DNA from: Mesorhizobium liriopis
GTDB taxonomy: Bacteria; Pseudomonadota; Alphaproteobacteria; Rhizobiales; Rhizobiaceae
Direction: 5' to 3'
DNA: 64,000 bases
NCBI RefSeq assembly: GCF_024053505.1
Contig: NZ_JAMXQS010000007.1
Location: 1-64,000 of the forward strand
Below are positions 1-8,627 of this stretch, piece by piece. Within the stretch, counting starts at the first letter, position 1. Each line of letters opens with the position of its first letter. The position numbers were made by a program, and so were the translations under genes. The notes below the pieces were generated by a model, which did no database searches, was not told the origin of the DNA, and saw nothing but the letters and a program-made list of their open reading frames with translations.

Positions 1-30
1 CCGCAGGTTCAAATCCTGCCCCCGCAACCA
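1..30 (+). tRNA. Initiator tRNA-fMet, 3' part only
   Basis: The window opens inside a tRNA. A T arm with a 5-bp stem (bases 3-7 and 15-19) and the loop TTCAAAT is followed by the 3' acceptor strand CCCCGCA, an A discriminator and an encoded CCA. The acceptor strand CCCCGCA-ACCA together with this T loop is the form found in bacterial initiator tRNAs, where base 72 is A and does not pair with C1. The anticodon and 5' half are outside the window, so the identity rests on this similarity alone. Known role: charged with methionine and then formylated, it starts translation. Confidence 0.8.
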
Positions 31-38
31 TGAACAAC

Positions 39-66
39 AAAACCCGCCAAACCCATGGCGGGTTTT
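39..66 (+). terminator. Rho-independent terminator after tRNA
   Basis: A perfect 10-bp stem, AAAACCCGCC pairing with GGCGGGTTTT, has an 8-nt loop and ends in a T run. It lies 8 nt after the tRNA CCA and is the clearest intrinsic terminator in the window. Confidence 0.88.
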
Positions 67-202
67 GCCGTTTGAGACATCCGAAACCCGCTCCAGAAAT
101 AACGGCAGGAGGAGGACGGGGGGCTAGTGGATTAGAAAAGGCGGAGGCGTCACAGGTGATCGTAACCCGCTCGATCTCACCATCGGCAGTGATCACGACG
201 CC

Positions 203-1441
203 ATGACTGCAAGCGAAATTGCCGTTCCATCGCCACCTGAAGCCAAGACGAGCACCTCTGCTCGCATTATCCTGGGTGCCAGTCTCGTACTGATCGCACT
301 CAATCTGCGCCCCTTGTTCTCAAGTGCATCGGCGCTGCTGCCGGAAATCCAGGCGCAGCTCGCCCTGTCATCGTTTGCCGCCAGCCTTTTGACGACATTG
401 CCGGTGGTCTGTCTCGGCTTGTTCTCGCCATTCGCCGCGCGGTTTGCGGGACGAATCGGTTCTGAGCGAACGATGCTCGTCGTGCTTGTCTTGCTTGCGA
501 TCGGCACATCTCTGCGAGGGCTCTCCTCCATATTCATGCTTTTCGTGGGGACAGCGCTCGCGGGCGCCTGCATCGCCATCGGTAATGTCCTTCTCCCAGC
601 CTTGGTGAAGCGCGATTTCCCGCATCGAACGGCCTTGATGACTGGGCTCTACACCATGGCACTCTGCGCAGGCGCAGCGAGTGCGGCCGGGTTGACGCTG
701 CCGCTCGAGCGCGCATTTGGCGGTTCGATGAATGCTGCCCTTGCAATCTGGGCACTTCCCGCGGCGGTCGTGGCCCTGATCTGGTTGCCCCAGGTCATTC
801 TTACGCGCGGCCAGACTGTTCGAACACGCTTCACGGTGTCGGGGCTCTGGCGCGATCGGCTCGCCTGGAACGTCACCCTCTTCATGGGTTTCCAATCAGC
901 TTTGGCCTATTGCGTCTTTGGCTGGCTCGTTCCGATCCTGCGCGAGCGCGGTCTGGACGGCGTGACCGCCGGAGCCGCCGTGTCGGTGTCCGTCATGGTT
1001 CAGGCTGCGTCGTGCCTCGTCGTTCCCCATCTCGCGATCAAGGGGCGAAATCAAAGCGCTCTCAACGTCGCCCTCTGCGTGATCGCGGTCGGGGCGTTGC
1101 TCGGACTTCTCTTCGCACCACTTTGGACGGTCTGGTTCTGGGCAGTGCTGCAAGGGATCGGTCAGGGCGGGCTCATCGCTGCGGCCATGACCGTGATCGT
1201 GCTGCGCTCGCGCGACTCCCATGTGGCATCGCATCTATCGGGCATGGCGCAATGTGTCGGCTATCTTCTGGCTGCGTCCGGTCCCCTGCTTGTCGGCTTC
1301 ATCCACAGTTGGACCGGAAGCTTCGCGGGCAGCGCTGTCCTGTTTGCCGTCCTTGGGTCGATCGCAGCGGTCAATGGCTGGCTTGCCGGCCGGCCGCATT
1401 ATGTCGGTGCTATTTCACGGCAAGCCGATGCTGTATCGTGA
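203..1441 (+). CDS. MFS transporter, CynX/NimT family
   Basis: The product is a 412-aa inner-membrane protein with about 12 hydrophobic segments. After a short polar N-terminus the first helix contains LNLRPLFSSASALLPEI, the pattern typical of the CynX/NimT (cyanate and 2-nitroimidazole transporter) branch of the major facilitator superfamily. The loop FAARFAGRIGSERT after the second helix fits the MFS signature position. Family members export or import small organic anions or drugs by proton-linked transport; the substrate here cannot be told. It stands alone, convergent with the L,D-transpeptidase gene. No clear Shine-Dalgarno sequence precedes the ATG. Confidence 0.85.
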   Translation: MTASEIAVPSPPEAKTSTSARIILGASLVLIALNLRPLFSSASALLPEIQAQLALSSFAASLLTTLPVVCLGLFSPFAARFAGRIGSERTMLVVLVLLAIGTSLRGLSSIFMLFVGTALAGACIAIGNVLLPALVKRDFPHRTALMTGLYTMALCAGAASAAGLTLPLERAFGGSMNAALAIWALPAAVVALIWLPQVILTRGQTVRTRFTVSGLWRDRLAWNVTLFMGFQSALAYCVFGWLVPILRERGLDGVTAGAAVSVSVMVQAASCLVVPHLAIKGRNQSALNVALCVIAVGALLGLLFAPLWTVWFWAVLQGIGQGGLIAAAMTVIVLRSRDSHVASHLSGMAQCVGYLLAASGPLLVGFIHSWTGSFAGSAVLFAVLGSIAAVNGWLAGRPHYVGAISRQADAVS

Positions 1442-1485
1442 GACCGAGGCGCGAACGCCTTCGGTCGTTCCCAGCCTCTCGGTCT
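1441..1485. terminator. Possible bidirectional hairpin between convergent genes
   Basis: AGACCGAG (1441-1448) pairs perfectly with CTCGGTCT (1478-1485) across a 29-nt loop. It overlaps the MFS stop codon and sits just before the 3' end of the opposing transpeptidase gene. There is no T tract and the loop is long, so a terminator role is only a guess. Confidence 0.3.
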
Positions 1486-1502
1486 AAGCGATACAGGTGC
1501 CT

Positions 1503-2537
1503 TTACTGCGCAAAGTGGACGGTCGCGATTTCGGGCTCGAGGAGATCGGCAAGCGTCGCGGCATCCCAGTTGGTCAGGCGCACGCAGCCATGGCTTTGCG
1601 TCTTGTCGATCTTGGATGGTTCGGGCGTGCCGTGGATCCCATAGGTCGGTTTCGACAGGTCGATCCAGATATTCCCCACCGGTCCGTTGGGACCGGGCGG
1701 GATATCGAGCACCTCGTCGTTCTTGCCCTGCTTGAAGTTCTTCTTCGGATTGTAGGTGTAGCCCGGATCGCGAACGATCTTGCCGACCTTCAACTCGCCT
1801 TCGGGTGATGGATTGTCTTCCGATCCGATGGTCGCCGGGAAGGCCGTGACGAGGTTGCCCGCACCGTCATAGGCGCGCAGCAAACCTTCGGATTTCACCA
1901 CCTCGACGCGCGTGACCTTGGCGGCCGGCTCGGTCGAAGGGTCCGCGACCGTGATCTCCGTGCCTGCTTTATCGAAATCGGCTTTCGGGTTGAGTGTCTT
2001 CAGCAGCGTTTCGTCCATATGAAAACGCTCGGCCAGCATCTCGCTCGGGCTCGTGAAGCCGAGATATTTCATTTCGGCGAGCTTGGCGTAATCGTTCGGA
2101 ATGCGTTTGGCGAAGCGCTGGTCGAGATCCTTTTTCGTGATCGTGTAAGTGATTATCGCAGGGCGTTGGTCCTTGAGCAGGGCGTCCCAAAGCGGCTGGT
2201 CGATTTGGCCATCGACGGGCAGCTTGTTCATTTCCTCGTAGGTCCGCACTGCCTTGATCAGATTGTCGCCTGGGTAGCCATCGATGACGCCTGGCGAAGC
2301 GTGCGCGCGATCAAGCAGAACCTGCAGGCGGACTAGCATCGGGTTCGGCTTCTTTTCTTCCTCGCTTTTGGGCGCTTCCGCCTTCGCATCCTTTGCCGGC
2401 TCGTTCTTGTCGGAGGTCAGGACCATGGCCGTGAACCCGGCTTCGTTGATGCTGTCCGCTGTCAGTGTGTCATCGGCCAGCGCGGGCGATGTGCCGGACA
2501 AGAGGAGAAGGCTGAAAGCGACAAGGGAGCGGTTCAC
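1503..2537 (-). CDS. L,D-transpeptidase (YkuD/ErfK family), secreted
   Basis: This 344-aa protein carries a signal peptide (to about residue 21, ending ALA-DD), an acidic/basic linker, a peptidoglycan-binding-like helical segment (around residues 65-120), a LysM-like stretch (about 160-200) and a C-terminal YkuD domain. The catalytic motif is SHGCVRL with the nucleophile Cys at residue 318, and an upstream HGT supplies the conserved histidine. Enzymes of this family make 3-3 cross-links in peptidoglycan or attach proteins to it in the periplasm. The start codon is GTG; no in-frame ATG lies near the signal peptide. Confidence 0.9.
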   Translation of the reverse strand: MNRSLVAFSLLLLSGTSPALADDTLTADSINEAGFTAMVLTSDKNEPAKDAKAEAPKSEEEKKPNPMLVRLQVLLDRAHASPGVIDGYPGDNLIKAVRTYEEMNKLPVDGQIDQPLWDALLKDQRPAIITYTITKKDLDQRFAKRIPNDYAKLAEMKYLGFTSPSEMLAERFHMDETLLKTLNPKADFDKAGTEITVADPSTEPAAKVTRVEVVKSEGLLRAYDGAGNLVTAFPATIGSEDNPSPEGELKVGKIVRDPGYTYNPKKNFKQGKNDEVLDIPPGPNGPVGNIWIDLSKPTYGIHGTPEPSKIDKTQSHGCVRLTNWDAATLADLLEPEIATVHFAQ

Positions 2538-2629
2538 GGCAGGCCTGAAGGAGCAGAAAAATCGGACGAGCTATCAGCGCGACAGAGCGCCATTTGTTCC
2601 CCGAACAGGCCGCCGAAACTGCGCTGGCG

Positions 2630-3025
2630 TCAGTCCGTCTCGTAGAGTTCCAGCGGCAGGCCGTCCGGGTCGGCGAAAAAGGTGAAGCGACGGCCGGTGT
2701 GCTCGTCGATGCGGATGGGCTCTACCGTGATGCCCGCCTCTTCCAGCGCGGCTCGGGCTGCCTCGATGTCCCTCACCCCGAATGCCAAGTGGCGCAGGCC
2801 TCGGGCTTCTGGATAGGAGGGACGCGCCGGGGCGTCGGGAAACGAGAACAGCTCGATCTGCGCCGAGCCCAGTGCCAGGTCGCATTTCCAGGATTGCCGT
2901 TCGGCGCGCCAGACTTCGCGAATGATGGGGAGGCCCAGAAGCTCGTGATAGAACCGTCGCGCGGCCGCGTAGTCCGAGGCGATGATCGCGACGTGATGGA
3001 TCGCTTCGAGTTTGAGGCCGGTCAT
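2630..3025 (-). CDS. VOC-family protein, YaeR/GloA2-like
   Basis: The 131-aa protein contains one vicinal-oxygen-chelate unit made of two beta-alpha-beta-beta-beta modules. The four expected metal-ligand positions are visible: His in AIHHVAII, Glu in QIELFSF, His in GLRHLAF and Glu in LPLELYE. The sequence closely follows E. coli YaeR (SMU1112c/YaeR type glyoxalase I-like metalloproteins), whose substrate is not established. A longer in-frame reading to 3112 exists, but ATG at 3025 has GGAG at the right distance and starts exactly where YaeR proteins start. It is divergent from recX. Confidence 0.88.
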   Translation of the reverse strand: MTGLKLEAIHHVAIIASDYAAARRFYHELLGLPIIREVWRAERQSWKCDLALGSAQIELFSFPDAPARPSYPEARGLRHLAFGVRDIEAARAALEEAGITVEPIRIDEHTGRRFTFFADPDGLPLELYETD

Positions 3026-3174
3026 CTTCGTCTCCACGAGCAGGGTTCGTTTCGGGTGTGCGTGGCTTCGCCTGCTTTTCCATGAGAGGAAACGGACGGC
3101 AACATGCTTCACATGCGTTGAGGCTCCGGCCCTTGAGACTGTTGCCCGTCGCCTTACACTCGAAACGGCGAAGA

Positions 3175-3753
3175 ATGGCGGCGCGGATGGGCGAAGCGGA
3201 CGACGAAGAGAAGGGGGCTGCGGCGATCACGGCGCGAATGCGCCAGTGGGCGCGGCGGTCGGCCATGGATTACCTATCCAAGCACGCATCGAGTTCGGAG
3301 AACCTGCGGAAAGTCATGCAGCGGCGTGCCCTCCGGCGTTTCCCCGAAGCGGGGCCGGAAGGGGCGGCATTGCTTGCACAGGAAGCACTCGACTTCTGCC
3401 GCGAGCACGCTTTCGTGGACGATCAGGCCTATGCCGAAATGAAAGTACGCTCGGGCGTGCGCAAGGGGCATTCACAGCGACGCATCGCGCTGACGCTCGC
3501 AACCAAAGGCGTGGAGCGCGAGGTTTCACATGAGGCGCTGAAGGCATCCGACGATCTGGCAGCCGCGGCGGCACTTGCGCGGCGCAGGCGCATGGGACCT
3601 TGGCGAAGGAATGAGCTCGATCCTGAAAGCCGGCGCAAGGAGATGGCGGCATTCGCGCGCAACGGCTTTTCGGGCGATGTCGCCTTCCGCGTCATGGATA
3701 TGAGCATCGAGGAGGCGGAAGACGCGATCGACGAGGCCGAGCGCAGTGCCTGA
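3175..3753 (+). CDS. recX: Regulatory protein RecX
   Basis: A 192-aa, helix-rich, basic protein. The core matches RecX: DYLSKHASSSENLRKVMQRR near the N-terminus, the FVDDQAYAEM signature, and the repeat of three-helix modules. RecX binds RecA filaments and limits RecA activity in recombination and SOS induction. recA is not in this window, which is common in Rhizobiales. The open frame extends back to 3058, but that would overlap the divergent VOC gene. ATG at 3175 or 3187 is more likely; neither has a strong ribosome site, so the exact start is uncertain. Confidence 0.82.
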   Translation: MAARMGEADDEEKGAAAITARMRQWARRSAMDYLSKHASSSENLRKVMQRRALRRFPEAGPEGAALLAQEALDFCREHAFVDDQAYAEMKVRSGVRKGHSQRRIALTLATKGVEREVSHEALKASDDLAAAAALARRRRMGPWRRNELDPESRRKEMAAFARNGFSGDVAFRVMDMSIEEAEDAIDEAERSA

Positions 3754-3779
3754 ATTCCAGGCGGCCCAGAAGGCCTTGC

Positions 3780-4016
3780 TCAGAAAGCCTTGAAAGTCAG
3801 TGTGGTGAAGCAGCGGGTGATGCCGGGTACGTTGGCGATGTTGTCGTTGACGAATTTGCCGATGTCGATCTCGTTCTCGACATAGACCTTGAGAAGCAGA
3901 TCGTATTCGCCGCTGGTGGAATAAAGCTCGGACGCCACCTCGCGCGCGTAGAGCTCGTCGGCCACCTCATAGGTCTTGCCGGGGCTGCATTGAAGCTGGA
4001 CGAAGATGGCGCGCAT
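3780..4016 (-). CDS. Stand-alone Lrp/AsnC ligand-binding (RAM) domain protein
   Basis: The product is only 78 aa and consists of the C-terminal RAM/AsnC ligand-binding domain of Lrp-family regulators. It starts MRAIFVQLQCSPGKT and has the characteristic GEYDLLLKVYV segment and the closing FTTLTFKAF strand. The helix-turn-helix half is absent, and no remnant of one lies upstream, so this is a natural single-domain form. Stand-alone RAM proteins bind amino acids or modulate full-length Lrp proteins; the role here is unknown. ATG at 4016 is preceded by GGAG; an in-frame start at 4052 lacks support. Confidence 0.82.
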   Translation of the reverse strand: MRAIFVQLQCSPGKTYEVADELYAREVASELYSTSGEYDLLLKVYVENEIDIGKFVNDNIANVPGITRCFTTLTFKAF

Positions 4017-4303
4017 ATCGAAACTCCGCTCGCTTCGAGGGGGTGGTCGCACCGCTCATACGGCAAACCCGCTTGAAGCGCGACCGTTTCCAGTGCTTGA
4101 CGCGGTCAATCTGTCACGGAAAAGTTGGCCCCTTCCGCGCGTTGACGGGCAACCAGCTATTTCTAAATGTTTTAAGGCCCGCGCGGCCTTGTTCGAACCC
4201 TTGCTTAACAAAGGTTGGCGTCCGGGCTCGGTGCCCGTGCCACTTTCGCGTGAATCAAGCTCGCGCCGAAGCAGCCTCGGGTGGGAAGAGAAAGGGACAA
4301 GAA

Positions 4304-4606
4304 ATGTCAGACCAAGGAAGAGAAGATCGTATCCGCTCTCGCGCCTACGGCAAGTGGGAGAGCGAAGGGCGTCAGGACGGCCATCATGACCGCCATTGGG
4401 ATGAGGCCTCGCGTGAGGTCGATGGCGAAGGCGATGGCCTGCCGGCGGATGCCACGCCTTCGGATGTGGCCCCTGCCAGCGAAACCGACGAAACGTCTCT
4501 CGATGCGGCCGGTGCAGTCGAGCGTGACGATGCACCTGCCAGAACGTCGAAATCCCGTTCAGCCAGAAAAGGCACCAACGGCATCGAAGCGGCTGGCCGT
4601 TCCTGA
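4304..4606 (+). CDS. DUF2934 family protein
   Basis: A 100-aa, very hydrophilic protein. Its first 35 residues contain the DUF2934 pattern RIRSRAYGKWESEGRQDG followed by HHDRHWDEASRE; the rest is acidic, Ala/Asp/Thr-rich and ends in a basic RSARKGTN segment, probably disordered. DUF2934 proteins are small and common in Rhizobiales, often near carbohydrate or stress genes, with no known function. The ATG has AGGGA 7 nt upstream. It is followed by a hairpin and then by the glgX operon, so it may be transcribed separately. Confidence 0.78.
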   Translation: MSDQGREDRIRSRAYGKWESEGRQDGHHDRHWDEASREVDGEGDGLPADATPSDVAPASETDETSLDAAGAVERDDAPARTSKSRSARKGTNGIEAAGRS

Positions 4607-4629
4607 ACGGAGGGCGTCATTCCATGAGC

Positions 4630-4651
4630 GCGGAGCCGGATGCGGCTCCGC
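4630..4651 (+). terminator. Hairpin after the DUF2934 gene
   Basis: GCGGAGCCG and CGGCTCCGC form a perfect 9-bp GC-rich stem with a GATG loop, 23 nt after the DUF2934 stop. No T run follows, so it may act as a weak terminator or mRNA 3' end protector. It separates this gene from the glgX operon. Confidence 0.55.
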
Positions 4652-4764
4652 AGCATTCTGCCGCAGGATAACCGATGCAACTTGATGGTGGGACTGGCCA
4701 TTCACACGGCGCGCCATAGTTCGGTGTGTATCCTCCCTCCTCGCAGGTTCCACGAAACAACCCC

Positions 4765-6852
4765 ATGACGAGTTCCAGATACCGTGTCTCGCACGGCTCT
4801 CCCTTTCCGCTTGGCGCGCATTGGGACGGCTCGGGCGTCAACTTTGCCCTCTTCTCGGCAAACGCCACCAAGGTCGAACTGTGCCTGTTCGACCAGACCG
4901 GCCGCCGCGAGATCGAGCGGATCGTTCTGCCCGAATACACGCATGAGGTCTGGCACGGCTATCTGCCGGATGTGCGCCCCGGCCAGCTCTACGGTTACCG
5001 CGTTCATGGCCCCTACGAGCCGCAGGCTGGACACCGCTTCAATCCGAACAAGCTCGTGCTCGACCCTTACGCGCTCGAACTGCGCGGCGACATGCGCTGG
5101 CATGACGCGGCCTTCGGCTACCGTATCGGTTCGAAGCAGGCGGATCTTTCGTTCGACAAGCGCGACTCCGCGCCGATCATGCCGAAATGCGTGGTGGTCG
5201 ATCCAGCCTATACCTGGGGGCAGGATATCCGCCCCAACACGCCATGGGCCGAGACGATCACCTATGAAGCCCATGTGAAGGGCATGACGGCACAGCGCGA
5301 GGAGCTGCCGCCGCAACTGCGCGGCACCTTTGCCGGCCTCGCCGACCCGAACGTGGTCGAGCATCTCGCCAAACTTGGCGTGACGGCCGTCGAACTGATG
5401 CCCGTGCAGTCCTTCTTCGACGATCGCTACCTCATCGAAAAGGGGCTGACGAACTATTGGGGCTACAACACGGTCGGCTTCTTTGCGCCGGCCACCCGCT
5501 TCATTTCGCCCGGCGGCGGCATTCACGAGTTCAAGCTCATGGTGCGGCGCCTGCATGAGGCGGGCATCGAGGTGATCCTCGACGTGGTTTACAACCACAC
5601 GGCCGAAGGCAACCAGATGGGGCCGACGTTGTCCTTCCGCGGCATCGACAATGCGAGCTATTACGTGCTCGCCGACGACCCGCGCTATTATTTCGAGACC
5701 ACCGGCTGCGGCAACAACCTGAACCTGACGCATGAGCGCGTGCTCATGATGGTCATGGATTCGCTGCGCTACTGGGTCGAGGAGTGCCACGTCGATGGCT
5801 TCCGCTTCGATCTCGCCTCGACGCTGGGGCGCGACCGCGACCAGTTCTCCAGCCACGCCGTCTTCCTCGACGCCGTGCGCCAGGACCCGGTGATGTCCAA
5901 GGTGAAACTGATCGCCGAGCCCTGGGATACGGGCCCCGGCGGCTATCAGGTCGGCAATTTCCCGCCCGGCTGGGCCGAATGGAACGACAAGTATCGCGAC
6001 ACCGTGCGCGGCTACTGGAAGGGCGAGGAGGGCTTGGCCCCCGATCTCGCAAGCAATCTGCTCGGCTCGGCCAATCTCTTCGACAAGCGCGGTCGCCGGC
6101 CTTGGGCCAGCGTCAACTTCGTCACCGCCCATGACGGCTTCACGCTGCTCGACGTCGTTTCCTTCAATGACAAGCACAATGAGGCGAACGGCGAGGACAA
6201 CAAGGACGGTCATTCGCACAATCTGAGCTGGAACTGCGGCGCGGAAGGCCTGACCGACGACCAGGGCATTCTCGATCTGCGCGACCGGATGCGGCGCAAC
6301 CTCATTGCCACGACGCTTCTGTCGCAAGGCACACCGATGCTCCTGATGGGGGATGAGGTCGGCCGTTCCCAGGGCGGCAACAACAATGCCTATGCCCAGG
6401 ACAACGAGATGAACTGGCTGAAATGGGAAGGCATCGGCGAACGCGACGAGGCTTTCCGCACTTTCGTGCAGAACGTGATCCGCATCCGCCGCGATCGCGA
6501 GCTCCTGCGCCAGCGCAAGTTCCTCCACGCCCAGCCGGTGGATGAGGAAGGCACGCTCGACGTGCAGTGGCTACGCCCAAGCGGCGAGCCGATGGAAGAT
6601 GGCGACTGGCAGAACCCGCATACGCGCTCCATGGCCGTGGCCTTGGCCGGGCCAGACGAGCGGATGCTGCTGCTTCTCAATGCCTATCATGAAAGCCTCG
6701 ACTTCCAGCTGCCGCAAGGCTTCGAGAATGGCTGGGTGAAGCTGATCGACACCGCGACGGGTGCTGCCCATGTGCGCCGGGGCGAGAAGGTCGAGGGCTC
6801 GACTTTCACCGTCGAGGGCCGAACGCTGATCCTGCTGGAGACCGTGAAGTGA
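4765..6852 (+). CDS. glgX: Glycogen debranching enzyme GlgX (TreX-like)
   Basis: A 695-aa GH13 enzyme. A CBM48-type N-terminal domain (SPFPLGAHWDGSGVNFALFS) precedes the barrel. The catalytic residues are visible: nucleophile Asp349 in FRFDLAS, acid/base Glu385 in IAEPWD and Asp457 in TAHDGFT. The enzyme hydrolyses alpha-1,6 branches of glycogen or limit dextrin, giving linear maltodextrins. Placed first in an operon with treZ, malQ and treY, it probably supplies linear chains for trehalose formation, the job TreX does elsewhere. ATG at 4765 begins at the family's usual N-terminus; an upstream in-frame start at 4726 adds 13 unlikely residues. The stop overlaps the treZ start as GTGA. Confidence 0.95.
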   Translation: MTSSRYRVSHGSPFPLGAHWDGSGVNFALFSANATKVELCLFDQTGRREIERIVLPEYTHEVWHGYLPDVRPGQLYGYRVHGPYEPQAGHRFNPNKLVLDPYALELRGDMRWHDAAFGYRIGSKQADLSFDKRDSAPIMPKCVVVDPAYTWGQDIRPNTPWAETITYEAHVKGMTAQREELPPQLRGTFAGLADPNVVEHLAKLGVTAVELMPVQSFFDDRYLIEKGLTNYWGYNTVGFFAPATRFISPGGGIHEFKLMVRRLHEAGIEVILDVVYNHTAEGNQMGPTLSFRGIDNASYYVLADDPRYYFETTGCGNNLNLTHERVLMMVMDSLRYWVEECHVDGFRFDLASTLGRDRDQFSSHAVFLDAVRQDPVMSKVKLIAEPWDTGPGGYQVGNFPPGWAEWNDKYRDTVRGYWKGEEGLAPDLASNLLGSANLFDKRGRRPWASVNFVTAHDGFTLLDVVSFNDKHNEANGEDNKDGHSHNLSWNCGAEGLTDDQGILDLRDRMRRNLIATTLLSQGTPMLLMGDEVGRSQGGNNNAYAQDNEMNWLKWEGIGERDEAFRTFVQNVIRIRRDRELLRQRKFLHAQPVDEEGTLDVQWLRPSGEPMEDGDWQNPHTRSMAVALAGPDERMLLLLNAYHESLDFQLPQGFENGWVKLIDTATGAAHVRRGEKVEGSTFTVEGRTLILLETVK

Positions 6853-8627
6853 GTTCTGCACGTCGCTACGAGCCGACATGGGGCGTCGAACTCCATGACG
6901 GCGACAAGGCACGCTTCCGCATCTGGGCGCCGGGCACGGAAGGCCTGTCGCTCAGGCTCGGCGGCGAAGACCGGGCAATGGATCGCGCGGATGACGGCTG
7001 GTTCACGCTCGACGCTTCTGATGTCTCCGCAGGCACCGCTTATGCCTTCGTCCTGCCCGACGGGCTCGTGGTGCCGGATCCGGCCTCACGGGCTCAGGAA
7101 GGGGATGTGCACGGGCCGTCAGTCGTCTGCGATCCTGACAGCTACCAGTGGCAGAACGCGGAATGGAAGGGGCGCCCCTGGGAAGAAACGGTGATCTCCG
7201 AAATCCATATCGGCACCTTCTCGCCCGCAGGCACGTTCCGGTCGGCGATCGAAAAGCTGCCGGAACTGGTGGAGGCCGGCATCACGGCGGTCGAGGTCAT
7301 GCCGATCGCGCAGTTCGGCGGCGAGCGGGGCTGGGGCTATGACGGCGTGTTGCTTTATGCGCCGCACCGCGCCTATGGCACGCCCGACGACTTCAAGGCT
7401 TTCGTCGATGCCGCTCACGGCCATGGGCTGATGGTTTTCCTCGACGTGATCTACAACCATTTCGGTCCGGACGGGAATTATCTGCCACGGCTCGCGCCGG
7501 ACTTCTTCCATCCCGAGCGCCACACGCCATGGGGGGCGGCCATCGCCTATGAGAAGACGCCGGTGCGGCGCTTCTTCATCGAGAACGTCCTTTACTGGTT
7601 GGACGAATTCAGACTGGATGGCTTGCGCTTCGATGCCGTGGATCACATCCGCGATGTGGAGTCCAAGCCCGATATCCTTACCGAAATGGCCCTGCGCGTG
7701 CGCGAGGTGTTTCCGGACCGGCCGATCCATCTGGCGACCGAGGACAACCGCAACATCACGAGCCTGCACGAGCGAGGGGAAGACGGTTCGGTGCCGCTGC
7801 ACACGGCGGAATGGAACGACGACTTTCACAACGCCGCGCATGTGGTCGCAAGCGGCGAGACGGACGGCTACTACGAGGATTTCGCCGACGATCCTATCGG
7901 TCACGTACGGCGCATCCTCGCTGAGGGGTTCGCCTATCAGGGCGAGCCCTCGCGACATGCCGACGGCGAAACGCGCGGCGTGCCGAGCGCACATCAGCCA
8001 CCGCAGGCTTTCGTGGATTTCCTGCAGAACCACGACCAGATCGGCAACCGCGCGATGGGCGATCGGCTGATCACCCTGTCGCCGGAGCCGCGCCTGCGCG
8101 TGCTGTCGGCCATCCTTCTGCTGTCGCCGCATATTCCGCTGCTCTTCATGGGAGAGGAGTGGGGCGAGACCAACCCGTTCTTCTTCTTCACCGATTTCCA
8201 CGGCCAACTGGCGGATGCGGTGCGGGAAGGGCGGCGCAACGAGTTTTCGAAGTTCAGCTCCTACGCCAAGGAGACGATCCCCGACCCGAACGACCGCGAC
8301 ACCTTCGAGCGCTCCAAGATCGACTGGCTGCATGCGGAAAGCGCGCGTGGCCAGGAATGGCGCACATGGACGAAGACGCTTCTCGCGTTGCGGCAAAAGC
8401 ATGTCGTGCCTGCCCTGAAACAGGCCGGCGGCCATGCGGGGCGGATGCTCGATTCCGGTGCTGAAGCGATCGCGGTGGACTGGACGCTCGGCAAGACCGT
8501 TCTTCGCTTGCGCGCACGCTTCGCGAAGGATGCCGCCCTGCCGGAGGCCGATGGCAAGACCGTCTTCGAATATGGCAGCGGCGACGACGCCTATGTCCGC
8601 GTGTCGGTCAGCGAAGGCGCAGCATGA
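6849..8627 (+). CDS. treZ: Maltooligosyltrehalose trehalohydrolase
   Basis: A 592-aa GH13 enzyme that releases trehalose from maltooligosyltrehalose in the cytoplasm. An N-terminal Ig-like CBM48 module (residues about 1-90, containing FRIWAPGTEGLSLRL) precedes the barrel. The catalytic set is Asp262 in LRFDAVDHI, Glu298 in ATEDNRN and Asp396 in QNHDQIGNR. The EDNRN sequence is specific to TreZ rather than GlgB. It starts at GTG inside the glgX stop (GTGA) and its own stop overlaps malQ (ATGA), so the three are translationally coupled. It works on the product of TreY, encoded two genes downstream. Confidence 0.95.
   Translation: MSSARRYEPTWGVELHDGDKARFRIWAPGTEGLSLRLGGEDRAMDRADDGWFTLDASDVSAGTAYAFVLPDGLVVPDPASRAQEGDVHGPSVVCDPDSYQWQNAEWKGRPWEETVISEIHIGTFSPAGTFRSAIEKLPELVEAGITAVEVMPIAQFGGERGWGYDGVLLYAPHRAYGTPDDFKAFVDAAHGHGLMVFLDVIYNHFGPDGNYLPRLAPDFFHPERHTPWGAAIAYEKTPVRRFFIENVLYWLDEFRLDGLRFDAVDHIRDVESKPDILTEMALRVREVFPDRPIHLATEDNRNITSLHERGEDGSVPLHTAEWNDDFHNAAHVVASGETDGYYEDFADDPIGHVRRILAEGFAYQGEPSRHADGETRGVPSAHQPPQAFVDFLQNHDQIGNRAMGDRLITLSPEPRLRVLSAILLLSPHIPLLFMGEEWGETNPFFFFTDFHGQLADAVREGRRNEFSKFSSYAKETIPDPNDRDTFERSKIDWLHAESARGQEWRTWTKTLLALRQKHVVPALKQAGGHAGRMLDSGAEAIAVDWTLGKTVLRLRARFAKDAALPEADGKTVFEYGSGDDAYVRVSVSEGAA

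Noticed and set aside
4702-6528. 608-codon open frame on the minus strand across glgX
   Set aside because: It is antisense to a clear GlgX with all catalytic motifs. High GC makes long antisense frames common, and the translation shows no recognisable domain.
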